Source: Symbiodinium natans (lineage: Eukaryota; Sar; Dinophyceae; Suessiales; Symbiodiniaceae). Taken from it: DNA of 64,000 bases. Positions 35,296 through 45,719 of this stretch are shown here, piece after piece; the stretch's first letter is position 1, and each line of letters starts with the position of its first letter. The stretch is taken from the NCBI GenBank assembly GCA_905221605.1, contig CAJNDS010000247.1, forward strand, positions 23,501-87,500, written 5' to 3'. The position numbers were made by a program, and so were the translations under genes. Below the pieces are notes generated by a model. It did no database searches, was not told the origin of the DNA, and saw only the letters and a program-made list of their open reading frames with translations.

Positions 35296-35393
35296 AGGCA
35301 CCACGAAAATAGACCCCCCGAATGGTACGATCGCCTTATGATAAGGACACATAAGGCCCCCAATAAGGTACCCCGAACTGCGGAAACCCCCAT
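35296..35393. mobile_element. MITE, family 2, full copy
   Basis: Contains AATAGACCCCCCGAATGGTA, CCTTATGATAAGG and AATAAGGTACCCCGAA, and ends CGGAAACCCCCATGG. Shares these blocks with 19341 and 46090. Confidence 0.75.
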
Positions 35394-35559
35394 GGACTGG
35401 AGCGGCCAAACGAATCGATGATCGCATCCTTTGGCTTGAGTGTGGCAATCAACATACAGTGCATTGTGCTTTCACTGTGGCGCCCTTTGGAGGGTGGTCA
35501 TGGCCTTAGTTGCTATTCCCGTGTGCAGATCCATCGGAAAAGAGTAAAGAATGGCTATT

Positions 35560-35585
35560 GTTTAGGGTTTAGGTTTTAGGGTTAG
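35560..35585 (+). repeat. short telomere-type block
   Basis: GTTTAGGGTTTAGGTTTTAG followed by GGTTAG: three to four degenerate TTTAGGG units. Confidence 0.8.
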
Positions 35586-35589
35586 TGCA

Positions 35590-36181
35590 GCAACTTGTAG
35601 CCGAGGCCTGAACCATTTCCAGCATGATGATCGGTGTTGGGAATCACTGAGGCGCTGGCCGCGCGATCATGTTCCACACTTGCAGAGCCCTAGCCTGAGG
35701 CGCCAGCAAGCCAGTAGTGTTTGAGCCAGTCCTGGTAGCTCGAACATCTATTGTTGCATGTCGCTATAACTTCACAAACAAGCAAATAAAAGCCCTAACC
35801 CGTGGGGTAGGTACTGTTGCGTCAACATCCCGTGCAGTGGGGCACAGAAACCTAAATCTGTAGAGTTGGAAGTCCTAAGTACGAGGCCTCTTGTCACAGA
35901 GGGGGTGTTCACAATCAACACCAGCCTCACCTACCCGCGGAGCCGTCTTTTGTCTCTTTAAGCAATCTAGCGCCGGCTGCTGCCTTCACCCCTTTTTACC
36001 AAATGAACGCTTCTGTACTATTTTGTACTGAAATAGAAGAAGAAGTTTTTAGAAGTTTTTTTCCCGGGGGCCGGGGGAGGGGGGGTGAGCATGATACAGT
36101 ATGATAGCATTGCCTGCCGTAATGGTAGGAGGTAGCAGCAAGTCCACCTCGTAGACTAAAGTGCAGCAAGTCAGTGGAGAA
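35590..36181. other. no gene seen
   Basis: Mixed sequence with a direct AGAAGTTTTT duplication near 36040-36060 and a G run near 36070-36088. No exon-like segment. Confidence 0.4.
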
Positions 36182-36290
36182 CCCAAAGAGCCCAATACCC
36201 CTTAAATAGGGAATATTCCTTAAATCATATTAAGGATCCCTTAATCATTTAAGGTATATTCCTTAATTAAGGAGTATTGGGCTCTCTGGG
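36182..36290. mobile_element. palindromic MITE, family 1, copy E (best preserved)
   Basis: Starts CCCAAAGAGCCCAATACCCC and ends GGAGTATTGGGCTCTCTGGG. The arms TTAAATAGGGAATATTCCTT and ACCTTAAATCATATTAAGG mirror each other, so the 109 bp fold into one long hairpin. A good reference copy for the family. Confidence 0.92.
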
Positions 36291-36660
36291 GATATGGTTT
36301 TGGTGCTTGTTGGAATCTGAGGCCTGGCGCCCTGGTCAGGCTTCACGTGGGGGTCCTCAAGACATGCTCTCGCATGCCTACTTCTCGCGCCGCCGTGGGG
36401 GGTTTCGGCGTGGACTTGCCTTTGCAAAAACGTGTTGCGAACTTTGGTGCGTGTCAGCTACATCCAAAGTCTACTGTTATTTCCTGAGGCGCATCTTTAT
36501 GTGCGGCCTTGCGCACGCACCCTTTGAAGGTTACATGCAGGCTTGCCGGAGACGTGGACAGGGCACACTTCAGGGCACCCGAAGCACGTGCAGGTTTGGA
36601 TCGCAGACGGCTGGCGCAGCCAAAGATGCTGCGGCGCACTCGGTCTTGTGTAAGCATGTG

Positions 36661-36740
36661 TAAGTTGGGATGTTCCCCCATTATGCTAACAGTCCCTTAA
36701 CAGGGATTGTAGTAGTAAAGGACCTGCTCGTAAACGAAGC
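36661..36740. mobile_element. MITE family 4, truncated copy
   Basis: AAGTTGGGATGTTCCCCC followed by ACAGTCCCTTAACAGGGATT matches the left arm and core of the element at 11170-11284. The right arm is missing. Confidence 0.65.
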
Positions 36741-36834
36741 TCGTGCTCTGATTCCGTTAAACAAGGCATGGTCGCGCCGAGCCTTTCTGACTCTGGCAGG
36801 CCGATGCATCACACGCTTGAAGCGTTTGAAGCTG

Positions 36835-36870
36835 CCTAAACCCTAAAGGCCCTAAACCCTAAACCCCAAA
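36835..36870 (-). repeat. short telomere-type block (CCCTAAA)
   Basis: Four units, one split by an inserted GGC (CCCTAAAGGCCCTAAACCC). Confidence 0.85.
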
Positions 36871-37189
36871 CAAACAGCAGTACGAGACGGCAGGTGTCGG
36901 ACTGGGATCTGCTGTTGCGGTGAGCAAGGCGCCGCCCCCTGTGCCCTTTACACAGACTTTGTGGTTGGTGGCACCAGTGCAGTTGAGTTGTCAAAACACT
37001 CAAAAACCCAAATGCCCGCAGAACTCATCAAGTCAAGCCGCGGAGTCTCACCTCAGTATGGCCTGAGCGTCATTTAGAGGTTGCTGTGTTTCGCCATTTC
37101 TGCAGTCATAAACGTTGAAAGCGCACGAGTGATTGGATTGGTGTGCCAGGAGCATTCTCCAATTCCGGGCCCGGTCGTATTAGAAAATG

Positions 37190-37310
37190 TCGCCATTGCA
37201 TTTTTAGTCTGTTAGTATGTTCGCATATTTGAATATCTGCTACTGTCCCTTAAACGGTTTGAAAAAGTGTTAATACGTATTTGAGATGCGAATATACTTT
37301 AGCAATGGGT
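37190..37310. mobile_element. degenerate palindrome, possible old MITE
   Basis: CATTGCATTTTTAG … GTATGTTCGCATATTTGA faces GAGATGCGAATATACTTTAG … CAATG in reverse complement. The arms share about three quarters of positions. No second copy was recognised in the window. Confidence 0.5.
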
Positions 37311-37582
37311 TGAAGCATGCTAAATATCTTTTCATATTCTATTGTAACATACTGTAGGTAGGAGATTCAGCATGATCTGGCAGACTTTTCTGAAGTAAAA
37401 AAACCTCGCTTCGGTGGGGTTGCCGATAGAGAGTTGTGGCTCTTCGGTCCAGTACATGAGGTACGGGCTGTAGACCGATGTAGGCATTATGGGCCTTTGA
37501 TGGCTGTGCGGCTAGCTAGGCTGAACGTATGGCCAACTTTTCCAGAGCAAAGGGATGAAGTTGTAACTAGGTGGTGAGAGTT

Positions 37583-38446
37583 TCAAGTGCAGGAGCCATC
37601 CACAGCTCGCAGCTCAGGGAGTTGAGATGTTTCTGGGTTGTCTAAGTGTGACCAGGACCCCCCACTTTTCAGAGAAGTCGTGTTGAACTGCAGATCTGTA
37701 GGGTTGCACTTCCCGACCCCATTCGTGCCTTCGCGATGAGGTGAGGTGAACAAGGAAGTCATACGCACCTAAGGAGCTAATGCATGAGGACGATCCATGG
37801 ATAGTCAGGGCAACAAACCGAGCTTGGGCAAAGCTATCTTGTTGTACTTCTGCTGATGCAAGCTTGGTCTAGGAACTGGTGGGGTCGTGTGCTGCGAGCT
37901 CAGGGCACGGCCTTGCCCACGTGCTCATGTGGCCGTTTCTTCCACGGGAAGTTGATGGGGAGTGCCAGAACAGGCAGGTAAGTCGAGGGGAACCCACAAC
38001 GGAGAAGAGGTCGAATTCGTGGGGAATTGCTGGATGGCTTAGATCTTTAGGCTTCGGTTAGCAAACTTGCAAGAACGAGCCGCACCAGAGAAGCATAACG
38101 CAAAAAAAACACTGGCCACGTAGTGTCCCCAGTCATCAATGACTGAGTCGATGCGATTTTCTAGGTCCTCTGAGATGAATACAGGGTTTTGCGGCTTAGC
38201 GGCGATCGACAACTCTTGATGCCGAGGCCCGGTCAGCTGAGACAAGCCAGCCGGGATCCAAGAAAGGGCACAGCAGTGTACTATGGGTATGACCGGGAGA
38301 ATTAGTTTGAGTGGGACAGCGTCCTGAACGTGTCGCAGCATCTTAAACCCAGTGGCCTGAGGCACCACTATGCCATCCTCGCAACCCCCCGGCCCCCTTT
38401 CCCCGTTGGATATGTGCTGGTAAATCATGGCATGTGCCCTGTTCAC
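37583..38446 (-). other. candidate minus-strand exons, unknown membrane protein
   Basis: The minus frame 38446-38039 (about 135 codons) has protein-like composition with two hydrophobic stretches (LKLILPVIPIVHCCALSWIP and VASVFFALCFSGA) flanking an acidic segment (FISEDLENRIDSVIDDWG). A second minus frame at 37768-37583 reads GTNGVGKCNPTDLQFNTTSL. If real, this is the only gene in the window on the minus strand. No family was recognised, and a chance frame is possible. Confidence 0.35.
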
Positions 38447-38462
38447 TCACCTTCGCAGCCTA

Positions 38463-38610
38463 CTTGAAGGTTCATGGTACTTACAAACCGATTATAACTG
38501 GGCTTATAACCCTACTTACTTATAATTGGGATAACCCCTATAAGGCCCTTTAGGGGTATTATAAGTAGGGTTATAAGTACAGTGATAATTGGTTAGTAAG
38601 TACCATCAAG
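38463..38610. mobile_element. palindromic MITE, family 5
   Basis: A 148-bp hairpin. Both arms read TGGTACTTAC-AACC-ATTAT-ACTG-CTTATAACCCTACTTA with few differences, and the centre is CCCTATAAGGCCCTTTAGGGG. No coding capacity. Single copy in this window. Confidence 0.88.
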
Positions 38611-39044
38611 TATTGGGTGTCCCTGTAACTTGAAGTTGCCATTTACTTGCTTGGCAGGCAGAGTCTTTGTGTGGTTGGTGAGGCAGGCTGCACGTGCAAA
38701 CAGAGGTACACTGATACACTCTTCACGGCTAAATAGACATCGACGGCACCAGCTCAAGACGAGAACACCTTCTTACTCTGTGTGAAGTCGATTAGGCTTG
38801 TTCGAGTTCGAGATGTTCGAACATCTTCTTACTGGACCAGTGCCGCGACCCTCTGCAGCCGCATGGCTCGTAGGGCCTAGAGGCTGCTGTAGCTGTTGGG
38901 TGCAGAAAGGGGCACAGACCAACCATAGATTCAAGTCAAGCACGCTGAGACTACCAGAGGCACCCAACCAGAGAAAGTCATTTTCTTACCCACACGATGC
39001 TTAAGGCTTAGGGTGACAAGGTGACACTCTCAATGACATGTATA

Positions 39045-39075
39045 AGATATATATATATATATACATGTATATATA
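39045..39075. repeat. (TA)n microsatellite
   Basis: TATATATATATATACATGTA and continuation, about 30 bp. Confidence 0.9.
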
Positions 39076-39207
39076 CACATATTTTTTACAGACATCTACT
39101 CTCTGTGTGCTTAAGAGCCCCCTTCTGCGTCTGCCTGGTTTTCCCTTCGATGCATCTCGGAGATGGTCGACAATTCCAATGTGAGCAAAGCACACGAGGC
39201 ATCGCAC

Positions 39208-39300
39208 CCCAGGGTTCAGGGTTTAGGGTTTGGGGTTTAGGGTTTGGGGTTTGGGGTTTGGGGTTTAGGGTTTGGGGTTTAGGGTTTGGGGTTTAGGGTC
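39208..39300 (+). repeat. interstitial telomere-type array, TTTAGGG/TTTGGGG alternating
   Basis: About twelve units in which TTTAGGG and TTTGGGG alternate nearly regularly, beginning TTCAGGG. Confidence 0.93.
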
Positions 39301-39411
39301 TTGGAAGTTGCTGCTGTTGAATGGGGAACTGAGGGCAGTTTAGGGACCAGAGTTTTTGCCTAGATAGGGCGGGCCATTGCAATTATTTGGGTAAGTTGCA
39401 CCCCCCTTCAG

Positions 39412-39889
39412 GAATTGGCAGAAGTGCACGAAGTGGCAAAGTCACTGAAATGCATGACTTCTGTGTTGGCCACCAGCTCAGACTCTTTTTGTTGAGGCAT
39501 AAGAAGCTGCTCTGCACATTATTTTCTCAGTTGAAGAGAGGGGGCCTCTCATGTCCAGCTGCGTGAGCACCAAGGATAGCAAATTAGGACGCCTTCAAGC
39601 CAAGTGCGCGCAAAGTTTGAAAGGCATTGTTGAAGCTTGGCAAGAAATGGTCGTGTGACACAACCTGTGCTCTGAAGTTCGGGGTGAGCATGCTGCTTCA
39701 ACTTTTTCTGCTTAGCTGCCTGCAGCTTGTGCCCTGGAGTAGTCTTGAGAAGTAACCTGCCGGAAGTGTGGACTGGGTCTCAGAACACCCGAGCTCTGGC
39801 ACCTTGCCTGTGCGTCTCAGGAAGACCTCACCAAATGTGTTCAGAAGCTGGAGGATGAAGTTAAGCAGGCCCGTTCACAGTTACGATGA
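39412..39889 (+). CDS. small coiled-coil protein exons (3' part)
   Basis: Three + segments after AG acceptors have strong helical heptad character: 39412 to about 39465 (ELAEVHEVAKSLKCMTS), about 39547-39652 (LGRLQAKCAQSLKGIVEAWQ) and 39821-39889 (EDLTKCVQKLEDEVKQARSQ, then LR and TGA). The donors after the first two would be GTGTTG and GTGTGA. No family can be named. Likely a cytoskeletal or scaffold protein by composition only. The start exon was not found. Confidence 0.5.
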
Positions 39890-39930
39890 AACCCCGAGGT
39901 GAGAAAGGCATCGTTTGTTACTCATGTAAA

Positions 39931-40000
39931 GATATGGCCAGTTCTCTACCTGATAATACGGACCACAAAAGGGACCATAATTTAGCGAAGTGACCATATG
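39931..40000. mobile_element. MITE family 3, internally deleted copy
   Basis: GATATGGCCAGTTCTC … AAAAGGGACCATAATTTAGC and GAAGTGACCA match the ends of the copy at 46512-46605. Confidence 0.6.
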
Positions 40001-40437
40001 CACTCGCAGCATTTATACCAGCACTCATGGAGGGAGAGGCCGGGTCGATTTGCACGGGTTGGGACGAAGAAGCTCGCAACAAGATTTCTTGTCGTTTGTT
40101 GAAAGGAAGGAGGGAGTCGGAGAGGGAGTGCATCTCTCGAGTTGATGTGCCTGAGTGCAGGGTCCACTGGCCTTCCTTAACTTGAGAAAGAGAGAGTCCC
40201 TTCTGGGCCACCCACCACCGGAACCGACACCCGACTGGCCACAGTGGCACACCTGGACGAGCCCATGCCCGACCCAACGTCTGCCATGCCACCATGTGAA
40301 CCAGCATCGGGACCGGCCCCACAAGGGTGCAGACGGAGCACACACCGAAACTGTCGGTGAAACCCCTGACTGTAAAGCCATGGAAGACTCATAGCAGGGC
40401 TTTTTTTGGTGTTTGGCCTGGCCTTCGCCTGGTAGCA

Positions 40438-40572
40438 GATGGAGGAGGCGGAGGAGGTGGAGAAGGCGGAGGAGGCGGAGGAGGCGGAGGAGGCGGAGGA
40501 AGCGGAGGAGGCGGAGGAGGCGGAGGAGGCGGAGGAGGCGGAGGAGGAGGAGGAGGCGGAGGAGAGAGAGAA
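40438..40572. repeat. (GGAGGC)n hexanucleotide microsatellite
   Basis: About 20 units GGAGGC with GGAGGT, GAAGGC and GGAAGC variants. It produces poly-Gly, Glu-Ala and Arg-rich frames on + and Ser-Ala/Leu frames on -, all artefacts. Confidence 0.95.
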
Positions 40573-40867
40573 CACTCTTAGTTTCACACCGAGACCTGTA
40601 ACGCACGCCCTTTTGGCCGGCCACTTTGGGGGTAAAACGTGCAGGAAAGCAAGAAGCAAGAGGGAGAGAAGCAGGGGTCCGGCCCAACCTTGTAACCTTC
40701 TTCCCTGAAGAGAGAAGAAGAGAGATGGATCAGTTGTAGGGCTTGCCACCCGGCGTTACATTACATGTGAGACTGCCGGTGGTTTTCAGAACGGGATCCA
40801 CCCCGGAAGAATCTCAGATTTGGACATGTGTGAGCAAGATGAGGTCAATCCTCAGTTGTGAGGGTAA

Positions 40868-41232
40868 CCAGTCTACAAGCGGGTAGGTTAAGTCGTACCT
40901 TCTGGTGCAAAGTCGTATCTCGGGCGCGTGCACACTGGGGATTCACGAGTCCAAGATTGGTCAGAACCCACTTGCACCCCCAAGCAGAAATCTCATTCAC
41001 GCTGACAAAAATGTGCTCCCCTCCCAGGCGTGCGGTGACAAGTGCGTGTTTTGCATGTGTGTCGAGGGCATGCGTGTGCGGCGCGTGCACATTGGGGGAA
41101 AGGCTTCAACATATGTCTCTGTGATGCGACTTTACGCGGGGTGATGTGACTTCGCACGCAGCCGCGTGTCACTGGGGAGATGTGACTTCACACGCGAAGA
41201 TGTGACTTAACCTACTCGCTTGTACGAAGAGT
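40868..41232. mobile_element. 365-bp terminal-inverted-repeat element with internal iterons
   Basis: TACAAGCGGGTAGGTTAAGTC at 40874-40894 is repeated inverted at 41204-41224 (one mismatch). Next to the right end, GATGYGACTT occurs four times (about 41122, 41143, 41179 and 41199). Next to the left end are AAGTCGTACC and AAGTCGTATC, the inverted sense. It looks like a non-autonomous DNA element with subterminal repeats. Confidence 0.65.
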
Positions 41233-41387
41233 CTAGCTTTACAGCGCGCCCGAGTCATTTCGTGTCGCCCCCCCACTTGCACTAGTGGCCCGCTGAGCGC
41301 TGTTAGTGTGACTGTTCCAGTGTGCGGGCGAGCGGCTGTGTACAAGAAGGGCCCGATGTTGGCACCGACCCTCTTGCCCCGGTCAGA

Positions 41388-41525
41388 CGACGAAGAAGAA
41401 GAAGAAGAAGGAGAAGAAGAAGAAGAAGCAGAAGAAGAAGAAGAAGAAGGAAAAGAAGAAGAAGAAGAAGAATAAGAAGTCGAAGAAGAAGAAGAATAGG
41501 AAGAAGAAGAAGAAGAAGAAGACGA
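41388..41525. repeat. (GAA)n trinucleotide microsatellite
   Basis: About 135 bp of mostly GAA with GGA, GCA, TCG and TAG interruptions. Confidence 0.94.
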
Positions 41526-41754
41526 GATGCATAGAAGATTTAGAAGACAGCTGGTAGCAGAAACAAATGAGAAAATCTGACGAGGAGACGGTATTGTCTT
41601 CTCAGCTCGCTGCGCTCACGTGCCCGCGCGCGCAAGGCCATTTCTGATGAAGCACCGCCCTCACCAAAGGATCCGAACGGCGGACACCAGATCCTTGGGC
41701 TTCGAAGCGCTGTGATCACAGAAGTTCGCCAAAGCAGATAGTTTCGGCCCTTAC

Positions 41755-44700
41755 ATGGCTCCTCGACATGTTACTCAGAAAGCTGTAGTTCCGGTGCAAC
41801 CGCAACAGCCAAGGATTGCATTACCCGGAGTCAAGCATAGGAGCCGAGATTCGGAGGAGGAAGCGGCTGTCGAATCGGGGGAGCATGAGCATGGCACCAC
41901 TACTTGCCACCACAGTAGCAGATCTGACAGTCAGCTCTTGCAAGTCGTTCACATGTTGTTTACTTGGAGCACGCTTGAGTCGGGAATGTTGTCGTGTCCA
42001 TATGGCACACCAAGGTATTTTGCAAGCCCCCTTTAAAGCCCAAATGCATCTGCACGGAGGTTGGTTCGTGTTTTGTTGACATGGCAGCTCGATGCCCTAT
42101 GCTGTTCCAGAATCAGGAGCATGCCCTCGACGACATTGTGGAAAGAGAGAGGTCTTTGGACCAAGAGCAACTCATGGTATCCGAAGGCGGTGCTTCCTCG
42201 CCGAAGGCGGTTCCTTGGATCTTAGTCTTAGCAGCCTTAGCATTGAGGGTCAGAGTGCGAACCAGAGTTAGCGACGGTGGAGGAATGCGTTGAAAACGAG
42301 CAGGTGGTCAATCGCTGGTTTGACAATACCATTGTGTCAAGTCCAAGTAGAAGGGCAGCCATCAGTAGCAGTGGGCTTTACCACCTTTTTGGGTCCTGCC
42401 GCTGGAGTGCGAGGCTGACGACGCAGCTCTGATACCCTTCAAAACACCGGCAGAAGTCTGCTTGGTAGATCCAAGTTGGACGAGCAAACTTGTCTGGGAC
42501 ATCTACGTGATGTGCTGGACTCAGCTGCACATGCCATCATGCCTGCAGTAGTATTGCGACGCAGGCTGGCCAAGATGTAGGGGTGTGAGGTCATCACTGC
42601 TGCCGTGCTATGCTTCATGACAGGCTCGTGGTGCTGATGGATGCCATGGTGCTGCCTTTCCAGCTGTCATTCAAGAACGGCCACTTGCCTTTCGCGGAGT
42701 TTGGTAAACCCAGTCTGCAAGTGTCGAGGCAAGGAGCACTCTTGCACGCCCCAAGAACACACAGTTTTCGCTCGCCATGATGTGCCCTAGGACTGAACCC
42801 GGATGGTTTTGACGACTTCTGGTTCTGGCTCACAACTATGACCTTCAGTGCCGACGCCCTCCTGCAAGTGTCGCACGTATGACCCACCTAAACTCCGGTC
42901 AACCCACGGGTGCATGCTTGATGCCTTGACTCAAAGGCGTCAGGCAACCACAGCTGTGCATTCCGCAAGGTGGCGCGCGCGTCGCGGTGGCGCGTCGCGG
43001 TGGCGCGGCGCTAGTCTTTCAACCCTGACATGGTGCATCAGTCTCCAACACGCATCTTGAGCATCGACCACGGGCCCTTCGGCCTTCAACGTGAGCATCA
43101 TGAGCATCAGACGCATCCCACGACCAAGCCGGGCTCAGTGCCAGCTTGTGCTTGGCTTTCAGACCAGGGGTTCAAAGTCTCTTGAGTGCGGCCCTCGGGA
43201 TGTTTCAGGCCAAGGCGTGCTGCGATCAACCCGTAGCGAGATTCAGGGCTGGAGTGCTGCCTTCATTCAGAACCCCAGTGCGGGTAGGTTGCAAGACTAC
43301 GGAAGAGCAGTTGCAGGTTCCTCAGCTGGCAAAGACTCATAAGCATCGTGCGCTGGTCAAGGAAATGCCTTCGGGGCTCTGGACGCGATGCAAATGTGTC
43401 GCCCGCATGGCACGGCGCTGCGACAGCACGCGAAGCATCGCGAAGCGCAGTTCGCTGTGTAGGGGTCTTCAGATGGATGAAGATTGCAAACCGAAGAGCC
43501 CGAAACCTTGATGACCTTGGTTTCGTGCTTGTAGCAGTAGGCTGACATGGTGCGCGCTAGTGATTTGGCGTGGACGTGGCTTTTGCCTTTCCGTATATGA
43601 GGCATCACCCAAGACTGCCGCATGGCGTCCAGTTCCGGGAATTGAATGTCCGCCCATCTAGAGCAGCCAAGAGCTGAGGATATTCTCGCCAGCTTTAACA
43701 CAGCCATCCCTCGTGGTGACGATGTTGACGTGGATGATGCCAAGGCCCACAGCTCACGATCTAGGGTGGATATGGGTTGATGTTGCCTCGCAGTCGCGAT
43801 GAGCAAAGGGCGGTCTGGGGTTAGGGAAGGGTTTGGAAGCGCATGGGAAGTCGACTGCTGTGGCCCCTGCAAGGAGGCTCTCATTGTCGAACGACGGGTC
43901 ATTGCCGTCACGTACCTCAGAGGTTGGTTCGTGCTCGACTTCGTGAGTACCGTACCCTGGAGCCGGATAGCCGCCCGACTTCACGCAACGCATTAAACGT
44001 GGCCCACACTGGGCACATTCTACTTGAGAGCAGGGTGCGGATGGGTTCTGCCTTCTCCATGTTTGCCGAGGTTGACAGCATGGTGGGACCTGGTGGTGGG
44101 CCCATGGTGACTGTGGCGAAACTTGCCAAAGTGTGTTCTGGCCAGCAATCCTGGACCTCGCGTGCAGGTTGTAGTCTGTTATAGTGATGCGTTGGAAAAA
44201 CAGTGCATCAAGCCACCTAAGGTTGAAGTTCATTCGCATTATCCGTTTAATGAAGATGCTTCGCGCCAAGAAGCTCAAAGACATCTGGGAGCAAGTGGAA
44301 AGACGAATTGGTTCGGTTGCCATCGTGCAGGGCATGATGCTGATCCGAGTGCTGCTGGTTGTGGTGGGGATTTGCCACTGGAACGCCTGCCTTTTTTGGA
44401 TTGTCGGGGCGACTGACAGCATTGTCACAGATTTCCTGCCCACGCCGAGAGCTGAGCCTTCTCCCTTGGGGAGACCTTGACACATGCAGATGTCCGGGAA
44501 GTTTCCTACTGTGGTAGCTATCTGACGGGACTTTGGCTGCTAGGTCCTTGAAAGAGCAGTTCGACAGTATGCCGCATTGGACGACCACCTCAAGGATATT
44601 CTTCCTCGCAAAAGTGCGCTTTCTTTTTCCGCTAGGAGGCCTCCGCAAGCTTTGCACTTGGCAGGAGCAACGCCCCGGATCTAGAAACCTGGAACTACGC

Positions 44701-45684
44701 AAGCAAGCCCATGCCCGGGCCACAGCCCTCTCTGAAGAGTGGGGGGGGGGGGGGGGGAAGGGGCATTTTGTTGGAGTTGTTCCTGTCCTGAAGGTTTGAG
44801 CAGTACATTTTCTGCTTCTACTGGACTCTCGGGGTCATGCGGACAATGCCCGCTGAAGTGACCCCAGTGAATGTCGTGGAGCGCGACTTGCCTGCTCTCT
44901 GCATCTCTTGCTGTAGTCTTAGCAGTGACACGAGACACTGCGCACGAAGCACCGCAGTCCCCAGCTGAGGCGTGTTTGTTCTCTGCTTTATGTTTTTCGC
45001 CTTATCTGCATTCGCGGTGTCGGTTGCCTCCCTTACGCAAGCCTACTTCAAAATCAGCTCCTTGGACTACATCAGCTCTTGTTGCCTTTTGATGGCAGGG
45101 GTCAGTGATCACTCAAGACCATTGCTGGCACCTGTAGCTGCTCGTCACACTACGTCCTGAAGCCTTAGCTCCTAAACGTGCATCCTCACCTCCTTGTGCC
45201 AGAGAGTCGAAACCTACAATTGCATGGCTTTTTCAAGGACACAGTTCGACTAGTGTACCAAAGCAAACAACAGAAGCACACCTCTCCTACGGCGAGGTGA
45301 GCGGGGCCGGAGCTTTAACGACGAGATGTTCGCCATCCGCATGCACCTCCACAAGCTTCGCATGGAGGAAACGTCCCAGCGGAAGATCAAGGACCCTTAG
45401 TGGGGTATGGTTGGTTCAGGCTCAAGCCTAGAATGTGCTGGAGACACGTGCCGTGCCAGCGGGGCTGTCTCAGGAATATCTCCACCACAAGTTCACACGA
45501 AGACGGATTATGGCCAAGGAGGCCAGACATTGTTATTGTTGAAAGCAGTCTGCCAGCCTGCCGGCCCAATCCAAACACACATTTCTGGGCCTGATCTCCA
45601 CTTGAAGGATCTCCACTTGAAGTCCACGTAGCTCATACTTAGTCATAGAATATAAAATTAATATATAATACTTATATTGTACAT

Positions 45685-45719
<35 letters not shown>

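Larger units (their letters stand above)
36295..37580. other. no firm gene
   Basis: The 128-codon + frame starting within the MITE end (36277-36663) has no recognised motif. A MITE family 4 fragment, a telomere-type remnant (36835-36868) and a degenerate palindrome (37190-37310) lie here. Confidence 0.35.

Noticed and set aside
40025-40749. Ser-Ala and Leu-Arg-rich minus frames of 190-220 codons
   Set aside because: Created by the (GGAGGC)n array, with no domain outside it.
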